The notes under the pieces: model-generated
The model's input: only the letters and a program-made list of their open reading frames with translations
The model's database searches: none
Told to the model about the DNA's origin: nothing
Assembly: GCA_965202905.1 (NCBI GenBank)
Contig: OZ241868.1
Location: 3,472,001 to 3,536,000 of the forward strand
Direction of reading: 5' to 3'
DNA: 64,000 nt
DNA from: CAYFYS01 sp965202905
GTDB lineage: Bacteria > Pseudomonadota > Alphaproteobacteria > MPNO01
Made by a program: the position numbers and the translations under genes
Shown: positions 8,912-17,175 of the stretch, piece after piece
Layout of the letters: each line of letters begins with the position of its first letter
Numbering within the stretch: position 1 is the first letter of the stretch

Positions 8912-9400
8912 TTGATCAAGGTCCAGATGCAAGACTTCGACATCGGCGCCGAGCTCGCGGCGCTCACCGGGAGCGCGACCGGGGCCGGCGCGCTGTCGAG
9001 CTTCGTCGGCATGGTGCGCGACATCTCCGGCGACGACCGGATCGGCGCGATGACGCTGGAGCACTATCCCGGCATGACCGAGCGCCAGCTCGAGAAGATC
9101 GAGACCGAGGCCCGCGCGCGCTGGGATCTGATCGACGCCTTGATCGTCCACCGCTACGGGACGCTGGCGCCGGGCGACCGCATCGTGCTGGTCGCGACCA
9201 CCGCGTCCCACCGCGAGCCAGCGATCGAAGCCTGCCATTTCCTGATCGACTGGCTGAAGACCAAGGCGCCGTTCTGGAAGCTCGAGACCACGCCGGACGG
9301 CGATCGCTGGGTCGAGGCCAAGCAGGCCGACACCGTCGCCGAGGAACGCTGGACCGTCCCCCGCCGCACCCTCCAGGACGCCGGCCGGGACGCCGACTGA
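8912..9400 (+). CDS. moaE: Molybdopterin synthase catalytic subunit MoaE
   Basis: Large subunit of molybdopterin synthase, 162 residues. Conserved blocks are GALSSFVGMVRD near the N-terminus, LEHYPGMTERQLEKI, VHRYGTLAPGDRIVLVA and the catalytic region FLIDWLKTKAPFWK with the active lysines. The most upstream start is a TTG at 8912, about ten bases after a GGAGG in the end of moaD; an ATG at 8927 would remove five residues. Last gene of the cofactor group; the next gene is on the opposite strand and ends 5 bp away. Confidence 0.94.
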   Translation: MIKVQMQDFDIGAELAALTGSATGAGALSSFVGMVRDISGDDRIGAMTLEHYPGMTERQLEKIETEARARWDLIDALIVHRYGTLAPGDRIVLVATTASHREPAIEACHFLIDWLKTKAPFWKLETTPDGDRWVEAKQADTVAEERWTVPRRTLQDAGRDAD

Positions 9401-9405
9401 GCCAG

Positions 9406-10086
9406 CTACATCGACTTGAAGCAGCGCAGGACGGTCTCGCGCGAGGCGCCTGCGGCGGCCGCCTGATAGCCATCCTTGCGGGGCATCGAGAAGTTGTGGG
9501 TCGCGCCCGGATGGACGACGATCTCCGCGTTGTCGTGGCCCGCATAGGCCTTGCGAATCGCCTCGACCTCGTCCATCGGCGCCACCGGGTCCTCGTCGCC
9601 GAAGTGGAAGCTCACCGGGCAGGAGACCTTGGCGGCCTCGTCGACGGCCTCGCCGATCCCGGTGCCGTGGAAGGAGCCGGCCGCATCGATCCCGAGCCGG
9701 GCGGCGGCGAGATGAGCGTACAGCCCGCCGAAGCAGAAGCCCAGTATCGCCACCTTGCCGCTGCATCCCGGCCGCGCCTTGAGATCCTTGATCAGGTCCT
9801 CGATGTCGCGCATGCCCTGGTCCCGGTCGAACGCGCCGTAGCGCGCGAAGGCCTTTTCCATGTCGGCGGTCGGACCCGGCATCACCCGCCAGAAGATGTC
9901 CGGCGCCGAGACGATGAACCCGTCTTTGGCCCAGGCGTCGGACAGCTCCTTCATCTCGTCGTCGATGCCGAAGATCGCGCTGATCAGCAGGATGCCCGGC
10001 GCCGGCCCGGCCGCGTCGGGCGTGGCGAGGTAGCCGTCGAACGTCTCGTTTTCGCGGGTCGTGCAGGTGATGTCGGCGCCCGGCAC
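9406..10086 (-). CDS. Dienelactone hydrolase family protein
   Basis: Alpha/beta hydrolase of 226 residues. The catalytic triad typical of dienelactone hydrolases is visible: nucleophile Cys in GFCFGG, Asp in FGDEDPVAP and His in GATHNFSMP. SAIFGIDDEMKE near residue 35 matches the family. A GTG start at 10086 is used; no ATG lies nearby in frame. Dienelactone hydrolases open lactones in chlorocatechol degradation, but the family is broad and the substrate here is unknown. Confidence 0.88.
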   Translation of the reverse strand: MPGADITCTTRENETFDGYLATPDAAGPAPGILLISAIFGIDDEMKELSDAWAKDGFIVSAPDIFWRVMPGPTADMEKAFARYGAFDRDQGMRDIEDLIKDLKARPGCSGKVAILGFCFGGLYAHLAAARLGIDAAGSFHGTGIGEAVDEAAKVSCPVSFHFGDEDPVAPMDEVEAIRKAYAGHDNAEIVVHPGATHNFSMPRKDGYQAAAAGASRETVLRCFKSM

Positions 10087-10196
10087 GGTGCGCTCCCTGT
10101 TGGCCCTGAGCCCCGTTCGGCTCCGTGCGGGATTCAGGGACGTCGCGGCGGCGCTGTCAATCGGGCCGCAGCGCGGTTGCCGATCGGGTACGACCC

Positions 10197-11027
10197 TCAG
10201 GCGCGGCCCGCGCGCTCGGCCTCGGACCGCACCGTCCGGTCCTCGTAGGCCGAACGCAGGCCTTCGAAATGGGCGAGCGCCGCCGGATCCATGTCGCGCT
10301 GCGGGATCGGGTCATCGTCCCAATGGCCGTACTTGTCCACCCCACGCACCAGCCGTGCCGGGTAGCGCCCCAGCGAGTACTTCACATAGGGTGGGCAGAA
10401 GACGAACAGGATGCCGATCCGCCGCTGGTCCGAGGTGTTGGGCTCCGACGAATGGGCGAGCCGGAAATGGTGGAACGTCGCCTCGCCGACGCCGACCTCG
10501 GCGGCGACCGCGCCGGCCTCGTCGAAATCCGGGATGACCTGGCCGCGCTGCAGCAGGTTGTCCGCCGCATAGGTCTCGATATGCGGCTGCTCGGGCCTCA
10601 GGTGGCTGCCCGGCATATAGCGCATGCAGCCGTGCTCGAGCCGGGCCTCGGTGAGCCCGATCCAGGCGCTCCACACATCGACGGGGTCGTAGCCGAAATA
10701 GGCCGAGTCCTGGTGCCAGGTCACATAGGCCGGATCGCGGGCGTTCTTCGCCCAGACCGCGGACGTGACCAGCATGATGTCGGGCCCGATCAGATCCTCG
10801 ACCGCATCGAGCAGCGCCGGCGTCGTGCCGAGCCGCCACATCCAGGTGAACAGCAGATGCGGCTTGACCTTGAGGTCGCGCGGCGCGCTGGTCCCGCTTT
10901 CGCGCTCATAGACCTCGAACCTGTCCATACAGGAGCGCGCCTCCGCCGGCGAGAGGATCGGCACCGGGAAGACATAGCCCCCGGTCCGCGCCGTCTCGAT
11001 CTGCGCTTCGGTCAACCTCTTGGGCAT
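10197..11027 (-). CDS. Phytanoyl-CoA dioxygenase (PhyH) family protein
   Basis: Fe(II)/2-oxoglutarate-dependent oxygenase of 276 residues. The iron-binding HxD pair is in TWHQDSAYFGYDP near residue 100, and the distal His and 2-oxoglutarate-binding Arg fall in the HLAHSSEPNTSDQRRIGI segment. A cysteine-poor soluble protein with no signal peptide. This family expands strongly in marine and sponge-associated alphaproteobacteria; substrates are usually unknown. Neighbours on either side share its strand but give no clear pathway. Confidence 0.88.
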   Translation of the reverse strand: MPKRLTEAQIETARTGGYVFPVPILSPAEARSCMDRFEVYERESGTSAPRDLKVKPHLLFTWMWRLGTTPALLDAVEDLIGPDIMLVTSAVWAKNARDPAYVTWHQDSAYFGYDPVDVWSAWIGLTEARLEHGCMRYMPGSHLRPEQPHIETYAADNLLQRGQVIPDFDEAGAVAAEVGVGEATFHHFRLAHSSEPNTSDQRRIGILFVFCPPYVKYSLGRYPARLVRGVDKYGHWDDDPIPQRDMDPAALAHFEGLRSAYEDRTVRSEAERAGRA

Positions 11028-11103
11028 TCCCGCTCCCGGCAGGCGCGCTTGCGTCGTTTCGCAGTGTGCCCCACGTCCCGCCGGACGGCAAGCCGCGCGG
11101 CGC

Positions 11104-11859
11104 TCAGCCGCGCATGTAGCGGCGCGGATCGGCCTCGGCCGGGAGGCCGGCGACCTCCCAGCCGTACTCCAGGAGCGGAACCGCCAGGAGCGCGTGCTCG
11201 CGGATCAGACCGACGAAATCGCGGGTCTTGACCACCGGGTCGGGGATCTGGCGGGTCAGGAGGAAAGACTTCCACTTGACGTAGTCCGCGACCGGCGAAT
11301 CGGCGTGGCTCTTGAAGCCGCGCGGCATGGTCTTGAGCGCCGAGATCGCCCGCATGAAGGGCGCCTCGCCCGGCCCGGCGCCGTATGGGCCGACGATCGC
11401 CAACCACTCATCGGGCGCCGCGACCATGCGCTGGCGCCAGGCGGTCAGCATCGGCGGGTCGGCCCGCCAGAACCCGGCGGAGACGAAGCAATTGCCCGGC
11501 TGGATGTGGAGATAGACCACGCCCGCCTCGCCGCGTCCGCCGCCGCGCGACAGGATGGCGCCGGCATGAGTCTTGTAGGGCTGCTTGTTCTTCGAGAACC
11601 GCACGTCGCGGTGGATCCGGAATATCGCCCGACTCGGGTCGCCGCGCACCGGCAGGCCCTTGCCGGCGCCGTCGGGCCGGAACTCCGCGACAAGGCACTC
11701 CAGCGGGAAGCGGATTTCGGTCTCGTAGACCTCGCGGCGGGCCATGAACCAGGCCCGCTCGTTGTGCCCGGCAAGACCGCGCAGAAAAGTGAAGGCGGCC
11801 TCGCCGAATCCCTCGAAATCGGGCCTGATGTCGTCGGGGAAGACCAGCTTCGCGCTCAT
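11104..11859 (-). CDS. DUF2461 (TIGR02453) family protein
   Basis: Conserved protein of 251 residues. Diagnostic stretches are FLRGLAGHNERAWFMARRE near the N-terminus, FRIHRDVRFSKNKQPYKTH in the middle and YLHIQPGNCFVSAGFW. These match the DUF2461/TIGR02453 family, whose biochemical role is not known. The ATG at 11859 was chosen because homology begins directly after it; a longer frame adds 33 residues without family resemblance. Confidence 0.85.
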   Translation of the reverse strand: MSAKLVFPDDIRPDFEGFGEAAFTFLRGLAGHNERAWFMARREVYETEIRFPLECLVAEFRPDGAGKGLPVRGDPSRAIFRIHRDVRFSKNKQPYKTHAGAILSRGGGRGEAGVVYLHIQPGNCFVSAGFWRADPPMLTAWRQRMVAAPDEWLAIVGPYGAGPGEAPFMRAISALKTMPRGFKSHADSPVADYVKWKSFLLTRQIPDPVVKTRDFVGLIREHALLAVPLLEYGWEVAGLPAEADPRRYMRG

Positions 11860-11997
11860 CTCCGGGGATCGTAGGCAGGCGCCGCCGCCGGTCAAGCCGG
11901 CTCGATTGGCGGATTTCCCGACGATCCTCGCCGGCGTCGGCCGCGCCGACTGAAGCAACCGCGCGCGGTCGCACCGCCGGGCAGGCGGGCGCGCTGC

Positions 11998-12810
11998 TCA
12001 GTCGAGCGCCATCCGGATCGGACCCGAGGCGCGGCTGTGGATGAACTGGTCGACATGGGCGTTCTCGCAACGGTCGAGCGACGCGCTCGCGCCCTGCCAG
12101 ATCATCCGGCCCCGGTGCATCATCGCCACCCGGTCGGCGATGCGCCGCGCCCCGGCCATGTCGCTGGTGACCGAAACGACCGTGGCGCCGAGATCGGCGA
12201 CGATCTCCACGACAAGGTCGTTGATCACGTTCGACATGATCGGATCCAGCCCGGCGGTCGGCTCGTCCAGCAGCAGAATTCGCGGGTCGTCGGCGATCGC
12301 CCTGGCGAGCGCGGCGCGCTTTTGCATGCCGCCGGACAACTCGGCCGGATAAAGATCGGCGGTATCGGCGGCCAGTCCGACCGCCTCGAGCTTGCGGACC
12401 GCGAGCTCATAGCCGCCGCGGCGGTCCAGCGCGCCCTCGTTCAGCGGCCTGAAGGCGACATTTTCCCAGACCCGCAGGCTGTCGAACAGGGCCGATCGCT
12501 GAAACGACATGCCGATGCGCCCGGCAACCGCGTCGCGCGCGCGGGCGGAAAGCCCGACGGTCTCGGCGCCGGCGATGCGCACGCTGCCCTCGTCGGGCTC
12601 GATCAGGCCGATGATCGTCTTGAGCAGGACCGTCTTGCCGCCGCCGGACGGTCCGATGACGACGACCGATTCGCCCTCTTCGACATCGAGGTCGACACGG
12701 TCCAGGGCGAGCGCGCCCTCGAAGCGCTTGCTGACGCCCGCAAGCTCGATCAGCGGCCCGTTCGGGCCCGTCGGGCGGTCGGCGGCGTCCGCCATTTCGG
12801 GGTCTGCCAT
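11998..12810 (-). CDS. ABC transporter ATP-binding protein, MlaF type
   Basis: ATPase subunit resembling MlaF/Ttg2A of the phospholipid-trafficking Mla system. Walker A is GPSGGGKTVLL, the MlaF-type Q-loop region reads SFQRSALFDSLRVWENVAF, the signature is LSGGMQKRAALARAI and Walker B ILLLDEPTAGLDP. The start is either ATG 12810 or ATG 12795: a 15-bp tandem duplication has doubled the start region (PEMADPEMAD). No MlaE permease or MCE-domain gene is adjacent; the sequence upstream is IS debris, so the operon may have been cut here. The C-terminal extension after the H-loop region is short. Confidence 0.88.
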   Translation of the reverse strand: MADPEMADAADRPTGPNGPLIELAGVSKRFEGALALDRVDLDVEEGESVVVIGPSGGGKTVLLKTIIGLIEPDEGSVRIAGAETVGLSARARDAVAGRIGMSFQRSALFDSLRVWENVAFRPLNEGALDRRGGYELAVRKLEAVGLAADTADLYPAELSGGMQKRAALARAIADDPRILLLDEPTAGLDPIMSNVINDLVVEIVADLGATVVSVTSDMAGARRIADRVAMMHRGRMIWQGASASLDRCENAHVDQFIHSRASGPIRMALD

Positions 12811-12820
12811 TTCGGGGTCC
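12791..12820. repeat. 15-bp tandem duplication at the mlaF-like start
   Basis: Two adjacent 15-bp units (12791-12805, 12806-12820), identical except for the last base; each carries a potential ATG of the leftward gene. Confidence 0.9.
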
Positions 12821-12875
12821 GCCGAGCATCGGGAAGCAAGGCGGACGCTACTGCGGCGTCGTGGCCGGGTCAATT

Positions 12876-12889
12876 CCACACCCTTTTCG
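12876..12889. repeat. 14-bp direct repeat, left flank of ankyrin island
   Basis: CCACACCCTTTTCG, identical and in the same orientation to 15073-15086 on the far side of the island. It lies immediately outside the left IS remnant, as a target-site duplication would. Confidence 0.75.
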
Positions 12890-12890
12890 G

Positions 12891-13200
12891 TAGTGTCTCG
12901 GTTTGAAAAGCTGCGGCCCCAGCCTGTCGAACCGGGGCCGCGGTAGATGCGTCGGTTCACGAGGCTGACCGACGGCTTCTCCAAGAAGACCGAGAACCAT
13001 CTGCACATGCTCTCGCTCTACTTCACGCACGACGACTTCGTGTGCGCATCCACGAGACGCTGAAAGGCGCCCCGGCGATGGCGGCGGGCGTATCGGACAC
13101 GCTGCGGGACATGGGGTGGATCGCCGGGAAATGGATCGTCGGCTCGATCGACGCGCAGGCGACGAAGCCGAGGCGATCCAATTCAAACTGAGGCGCTACT
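12891..13200 (+). mobile_element. Internally deleted IS remnant (left copy)
   Basis: A roughly 310-bp element bounded by imperfect terminal inverted repeats: TAGTGTCTCGGTTTGAA at 12891-12907 and its partner at 13182-13198 (14 of 17 match). Only the C-terminal end of a transposase survives inside, directly behind the left end, so most of the element has been deleted. A GC-rich hairpin (GCGGCCCC / GGGGCCGC) lies at 12913-12941. The 49 bp at 12893-12941 match the reverse complement of 15025-15073 at 44 positions, linking this copy to the inverted one beyond the ankyrin gene. Confidence 0.75.
12947..13191 (+). pseudogene. Transposase C-terminal remnant, frameshifted
   Basis: The translation opens with MRRFTRLTDGFSKKTENHLH and LSLYFTHDDFV, a pattern I recognise from transposases annotated as IS1 family (FSKKxENHxH...YFxHYNFxRxHKTL). 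Two extra bases (a doubled TG near 13042) throw the frame; removing them restores RIHETLKGAPAMAAGVSDTL and a stop near 13191. About 80 residues remain of a catalytic domain that should be far larger. Not functional. Family name is tentative. Confidence 0.7.
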
Positions 13201-13214
13201 GATCGATACGCTCG

Positions 13215-13410
13215 TTATCGCCGAAGACCAAGCCCGTCCGCCGCGCCGCGCAGCACGCCGATCCCCGAGATCCTGGCAAGGACGGCAAAGACGGTGAAGC
13301 CCGCGCCGTAGTCGCCGAACGCATTGTCGAACGCATCGGGGCCGTCCCGCACGGATGCGGCGCCGCCAAGCCGTTCGCCGGCATCGGCGGAATGTTCCCG
13401 CAGCGCGCGG
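13215..13410 (-). pseudogene. Possible C-terminal remnant of a membrane protein
   Basis: One leftward frame reads DAFDNAFGDYGAGFTVFAVL then ARISGIGVLRGAADGLGLRR and stops, ending in a single hydrophobic helix. It resembles the tail of an integral membrane transporter, but I cannot name a family and there is no start or upstream domain. It lies between the left IS remnant and the ankyrin gene. Confidence 0.25.
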
Positions 13411-13468
13411 GGCCGGACCGCGGCAAAGCGAGCGCCAACAGGGTGGAGCCGCCCCGGCCGAACGGCCA

Positions 13469-14665
13469 TCACCGATACTGCGCGTCGTTCAGGCGCCAGT
13501 AGACATCCGTGTCGCTGAGGGTCGCGTTGGCGTAAGAGAGGGGGGTCCGGCCGTCCCTGTCCCGCGCCTTCGGGTCCGCACCGGCGTCCAGCAGCGTGGC
13601 GGCGACCGCCGGATTCCCGTTGAACCAAGCCGCGAAATGAAGCGGGGTCATGCCGGACAATGTGCTCCGCGCATTCGGGTTCGCCCCGGCGTCCAGCAGC
13701 GCGGCGGCGACCGCCGGATTCTCGTTGGATTCGGCCGCGCGATGAAGCGGGGTTCCGCCGTTCTTGTCCCGCGCCTCCGGATCCGCACCGGCGTCCAGAA
13801 GCGCCGCGGCGACCGCCGGATTCTCGTTGTATCTGGCCGCGTGATGAAGCGGGGTCCGGCCGCCCCCGTCCCGCGCCTTCGGGTCCGCACCGGCGTCCAG
13901 CAGCGCGGCGGCGACCGCCGGATTATTGTTGAGTTCGGCCGCGTAATGAAGCGGGGTCAGGCCTTTCCTGTCCCGCGCTTTCGGGTCCGCGCCGGCGTCC
14001 AGAAGCGCAGCGAAGACCGCCGGATTCTTGTTTAACCCAGCCGCGTCATGAAGCGGGGTCCGACCGAACGTGTCTCGCGCCTTCGGGTTTGCGCCGGCGT
14101 CCAGTAGCGCCGCGACGACCGCCGGATTCTCGTTGGATTCGGCCGCGTGATGAAGCGGGGTCCGGCCGAACGTGTCTCGCGCCTTCGGGTTCGCGCCGGC
14201 GTCCAGAAGCGCAGCGACGACCGCCGGATTCTTGTTGCCTCCGGCCGCGTGATGAAGCGGGGTCCAGCCGTCCTTGTTCCGCGCCTTCGGGTTCGCGCCG
14301 GCGTCCCGAAGCGCGGCGGCGACCGCCGGATTCTTGTTGTGCCTGAGCGCGAGATGAAGCGGTGTCCAGCCTTTCTTGCCCCGCGCCTTCGGATCCGCGC
14401 CAGCGTCCAGAAGCGCCGCGGCGACCGCCGGATTCGCGTTGTATCTGGCCGCGTAATGAAGCGGGGTCTGGCCCCAATTGTCCCGCGCCTTCGGGTCCGC
14501 GCCCGAGGCAAGGCAGGACGTCACGCCGGCGACCGTCGCGCGCGTGAAAAACCCCTCCCCGTTCCAGCCCGCGCAGTCGCCCGCCCACACCGGCCCGCCC
14601 GCCCCGCCGACGAACGCAGCCATCAGCCACGCGGCGGCCGGCACCGTCGGAATGTTGCGTTTCAC
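13469..14665 (-). CDS. Secreted ankyrin-repeat protein
   Basis: 398 residues from a GTG at 14665, seven bases after an AGGAGG ribosome site; a longer frame exists but lacks one. The N-terminus is a signal peptide (VKRN, hydrophobic AAAWLMAAFVGGAGG, cleavage after PVWA), so export to periplasm or medium is predicted. The rest is about ten ankyrin repeats of 34 residues, consensus NPAVAAALLDAGADPKARD then GxTPLHxAAxxNx, almost identical to each other at protein and DNA level, indicating recent array expansion. Cys pairs (C-A-G-W, then S-C) occur only before the array. Flanked on both sides by inverted IS remnants. Exported ankyrin proteins in symbionts can modulate host phagocytosis; applying that here is inference. 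Confidence 0.88.
   Translation of the reverse strand: MKRNIPTVPAAAWLMAAFVGGAGGPVWAGDCAGWNGEGFFTRATVAGVTSCLASGADPKARDNWGQTPLHYAARYNANPAVAAALLDAGADPKARGKKGWTPLHLALRHNKNPAVAAALRDAGANPKARNKDGWTPLHHAAGGNKNPAVVAALLDAGANPKARDTFGRTPLHHAAESNENPAVVAALLDAGANPKARDTFGRTPLHDAAGLNKNPAVFAALLDAGADPKARDRKGLTPLHYAAELNNNPAVAAALLDAGADPKARDGGGRTPLHHAARYNENPAVAAALLDAGADPEARDKNGGTPLHRAAESNENPAVAAALLDAGANPNARSTLSGMTPLHFAAWFNGNPAVAATLLDAGADPKARDRDGRTPLSYANATLSDTDVYWRLNDAQYR
13540..14520 (-). repeat. 102-bp tandem DNA repeat array encoding ankyrin units
   Basis: About nine to ten direct repeats of 102 bp (one of 105 bp), differing at few positions, coincide with the ankyrin units. The two units around 14060-14260 encode identical DTFGRTPLH segments. 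High DNA identity makes copy-number change by recombination or slippage likely. Confidence 0.9.
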
Positions 14666-14849
14666 CACGGTTCCTCCTCCCCGGAATGCCGCCAACTATG
14701 GTCCTGCCCATCGCCGGACAGCTCTCATGGATAAGCATGTCGGTTTTTGCACGTCGCGTCAAGACGGGGCGAACTGGCGCTCTCTCCCGGTTTTCGACTC
14801 GAGCCGTTTCGCGGAACGGCTCGCGGCCGGTCGGGTATTCGTTGACGTA

Positions 14850-15073
14850 GCCATCGCCGGGGCGCCTTTCAGCGTCTTGTGGATGCGCACGAAGTTGCAG
14901 TGCGTGAAGCAGAGCGTCGGAAGGCGGGCTACGCGGTCGCCGGGCTCGGGGCGAACGGCCGCCTGAAGGCGCCGGTGGCGGTGCGCCTGGGCTTGGTCTA
15001 CCGCTTCCGATCGATCTCCGATTTGCGGCCCCGGTTCGACAAGCCAGGGCCGCGGCTTTTCAAACTGAGACAC
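14850..15073 (-). mobile_element. Decayed IS remnant (right copy, inverted)
   Basis: Read leftward from 15073 this starts with the same 49-bp end as the left copy (44 of 49 matching 12893-12941) and contains a transposase fragment, CFTHCNFVRIHKTLKGAPAM, homologous to the left fragment but without its two-base insertion. The segment between end and fragment does not align with the left copy. No intact transposase. Together with the left copy it forms an inverted pair around the ankyrin gene. Confidence 0.7.
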
Positions 15074-15086
15074 CACACCCTTTTCG
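15073..15086. repeat. 14-bp direct repeat, right flank of ankyrin island
   Basis: Identical to 12876-12889 and in direct orientation, just outside the right IS remnant. From 15087 to about 15300 I see no gene. Confidence 0.75.
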
Positions 15087-15386
15087 ACATGGGCCTCGAC
15101 AGCCGCTATATCTGGCTGAATTGCGAGGAAGGGCTGGGACGATGACGCCGCACCGCGGTCTTGGGATCGGCGGGAACTCGACACGGCGCCTTGCGCATCC
15201 GCGAGACATGGGACGACAACGGCCTCGGTCGTCTCCGGCATGATCGGAAAGCCGCTCGCCCATCGGGAGTCGGTCGCATGACGGAAGCGGTTACGCCTCT
15301 CCAACAGGATCTGCCGCATCCCGACCCACAGGCCGACGCAATACGCTCCCCTGAGCAGCGTATGGGAGGGGAACGACGCCGATCTG

Positions 15387-15995
15387 TTGGAGAGAATGTT
15401 CCAATTCTACGCCGCGATCCCGGTCGAGCCCATCCTGGACGCGACGTTCAACTTCGGGCGCTTCTGGAGGGGAACGACGCGGCGCGTGGTGTCGATGGAC
15501 ATAGATCCTCGCTACGAACCGACGATCGTCGGCGACGATCGACAGATGGATGATGTGCGGTCCTCGGCTTTCGGCGTCGTCGTTTACGATCCTCCGCATG
15601 TCGGACCGCAGGGGCGCGACAAGAGCCACAAACGGTTCGATGTAGATTTCGGGGCCACGATGCGCTGCGGCGCAGATGAGAATTGGAGCCTCAGCTACCT
15701 GTACCCGCCGTTCCTGGAGCAGGCCCGGCGCGTCCTGAAGCCCAACGGCCTGTTGCTGGCCAAGATCGCCGACATGGTGAACGATCATCGGTCCAAATGG
15801 CCCCATTGCGATTTCATGAGGATGGCCGACGAAGCGGGCTTCACCGTCTGCGACCTGATCGTGAAGGTGCGAACCGGGCCGATGATCTCGGACAAATGGA
15901 AGACCGCGCACCATGCCCGGAAGCGTCACTGCTTCTGGATCGTGTGCCGCAACGGAGATCGGTGCGAGCGACAGGCGTTGTTTGGACCGGCCTGA
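15387..15995 (+). CDS. SAM-dependent DNA methyltransferase-like protein, DPPH type
   Basis: About 202 residues from the first available start (TTG). Motif I is replaced by ILDATFNFGRFW, and motif IV reads VVVYDPPHV, a histidine variant of the DPPY/DPPF box of amino-methyltransferases; LSYLYPPFLEQARRVLKPNG and LLLAKIADMVNDHR follow as in motif VI-VIII. The frame stays open upstream to a stop at 15279 and reads TQYAPLSSVWEGNDADLL, which fits this family's N-terminus, yet contains no ATG or GTG. The true start may be non-canonical or lost by a frameshift. No restriction partner is nearby. It lies 300 bp from the ankyrin island. Confidence 0.65.
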   Translation: MERMFQFYAAIPVEPILDATFNFGRFWRGTTRRVVSMDIDPRYEPTIVGDDRQMDDVRSSAFGVVVYDPPHVGPQGRDKSHKRFDVDFGATMRCGADENWSLSYLYPPFLEQARRVLKPNGLLLAKIADMVNDHRSKWPHCDFMRMADEAGFTVCDLIVKVRTGPMISDKWKTAHHARKRHCFWIVCRNGDRCERQALFGPA

Positions 15996-16020
15996 CCGAG
16001 CCGATCCCGGACCCGGACCC

Positions 16021-17046
16021 TCAGGGCGAGGCGGTCTTGCGCCGCTCGATCCAGCCGCGCTCGCGATAGAGCCTGGCCGCGCCGGGGTGCAACGGGATGC
16101 CGGCCCGTTTGACCGACCAGTCACCGCGAGGGTCGTAGGCGCCGAACGCCCCCTGGCTTTCGGCGAGCGCCTCCCGGCGGTCGATCAGGACGCGGAGCGC
16201 CGCGTAGACCGTCCGGTCGGCGACATCGCGGTGCACGATGATCATCGTGCCCAGGTCGACCGCATTGACCGGCCCGTCCTGGCCCTCGAACCAGCGGGGC
16301 AGCGGTTTGGCGGTCAGCCCCGCCGTCTCCAAAGCCGTCAGCGCCCGTTCGGGCAGATCGACGAGCCGCACAGCGCCGGTGAGCGCGGTCTCGATCACGG
16401 CGGGATGGTCGGGCACGGCGGCCTCGAAATAGAGATCGGCGCGCCCGTCGCGCATCATCGACGGGATCTGCCGGGCGCCCACCTGAAGGACATCGCCGCC
16501 GCGCTCGCGCAGCACCCGCCGGTTGGAGCCCATCGCCGCCAGGATCATGTCGGCGATGATCGGCACCGTGCTGGCGGCCGGCTCCATGACGATCCGCGGG
16601 CCGCCGCGCTCGGCGGTCAGCGCCTGGTCGAGCGTGAAGAAGCCGGTGCGCCGGATATAGTCCTCCCGCAGCATCGCGGTCAGCCACACCGACCTCAACC
16701 CGCCGATGACCGCGCGGATGTTCTCGTATTTCTTCCCGTTATAGGCGATCTTGTCGCCGCGATAGGCCCAGCTCGCGCTCGCCACGTTGGACAGGCCGAA
16801 CTCGGCCCGGCGCGAATTGACGAAGATCGGGTTCCAGAAGCCGTTGCCCCGGTCGATGACCGAGACATGGGACCCGGGCAACTCCGTCTGGAGCAATCCG
16901 GCGAGCTTGACGGCGAACCCGTGCCAGGGCGCGCCCGCCCGGCCCGAGACGATGCGGATCTCCTCGGCCTCCCCGGCAACCGCCATGCCCCACGGCATCG
17001 CGCAAAGCAAGGCCAGGCACGCGCGCGCATATCGCAGGATCGGCAT
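16021..17046 (-). CDS. TAXI-family TRAP transporter solute-binding protein
   Basis: Periplasmic binding protein of 341 residues with a signal peptide (MPILRYARACLALLCAMPWG, cleavage after MAVA). IRIVSGRAGAPWHGFAVKLAG and the later GLSNVASASWAYRG match the TAXI (TRAP-associated extracytoplasmic immunogenic) fold. No fused DctQM permease gene is adjacent, so it must work with a transporter elsewhere or is an orphan sensor-type binder. ATG at 17046 chosen because it places the signal peptide at the N-terminus. Confidence 0.8.
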   Translation of the reverse strand: MPILRYARACLALLCAMPWGMAVAGEAEEIRIVSGRAGAPWHGFAVKLAGLLQTELPGSHVSVIDRGNGFWNPIFVNSRRAEFGLSNVASASWAYRGDKIAYNGKKYENIRAVIGGLRSVWLTAMLREDYIRRTGFFTLDQALTAERGGPRIVMEPAASTVPIIADMILAAMGSNRRVLRERGGDVLQVGARQIPSMMRDGRADLYFEAAVPDHPAVIETALTGAVRLVDLPERALTALETAGLTAKPLPRWFEGQDGPVNAVDLGTMIIVHRDVADRTVYAALRVLIDRREALAESQGAFGAYDPRGDWSVKRAGIPLHPGAARLYRERGWIERRKTASP

Positions 17047-17175
17047 CGGCGGGGTCCGTCGGCAGGGTCGAGACCGCGGCATGATAGCGTCAGGGAGGTG
17101 CGCCAGGGAGTCCCGGCGCCGGTTGGGAATCGGCTGCCGCGCGGGGGCCGATTTCCCGGCGCGGCGGATTGCATT

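Noticed and set aside
13540..14520. Regular 102-bp repeats as a CRISPR array
   Set aside because: Repeats are contiguous with no unique spacers, are coding (ankyrin units), and no cas gene is present. No CRISPR was found elsewhere.
15365..15480. 15-bp direct repeat GGAGGGGAACGACGC inside the methyltransferase
   Set aside because: The two copies are read in different frames and no other similarity surrounds them, so coincidence is likely.
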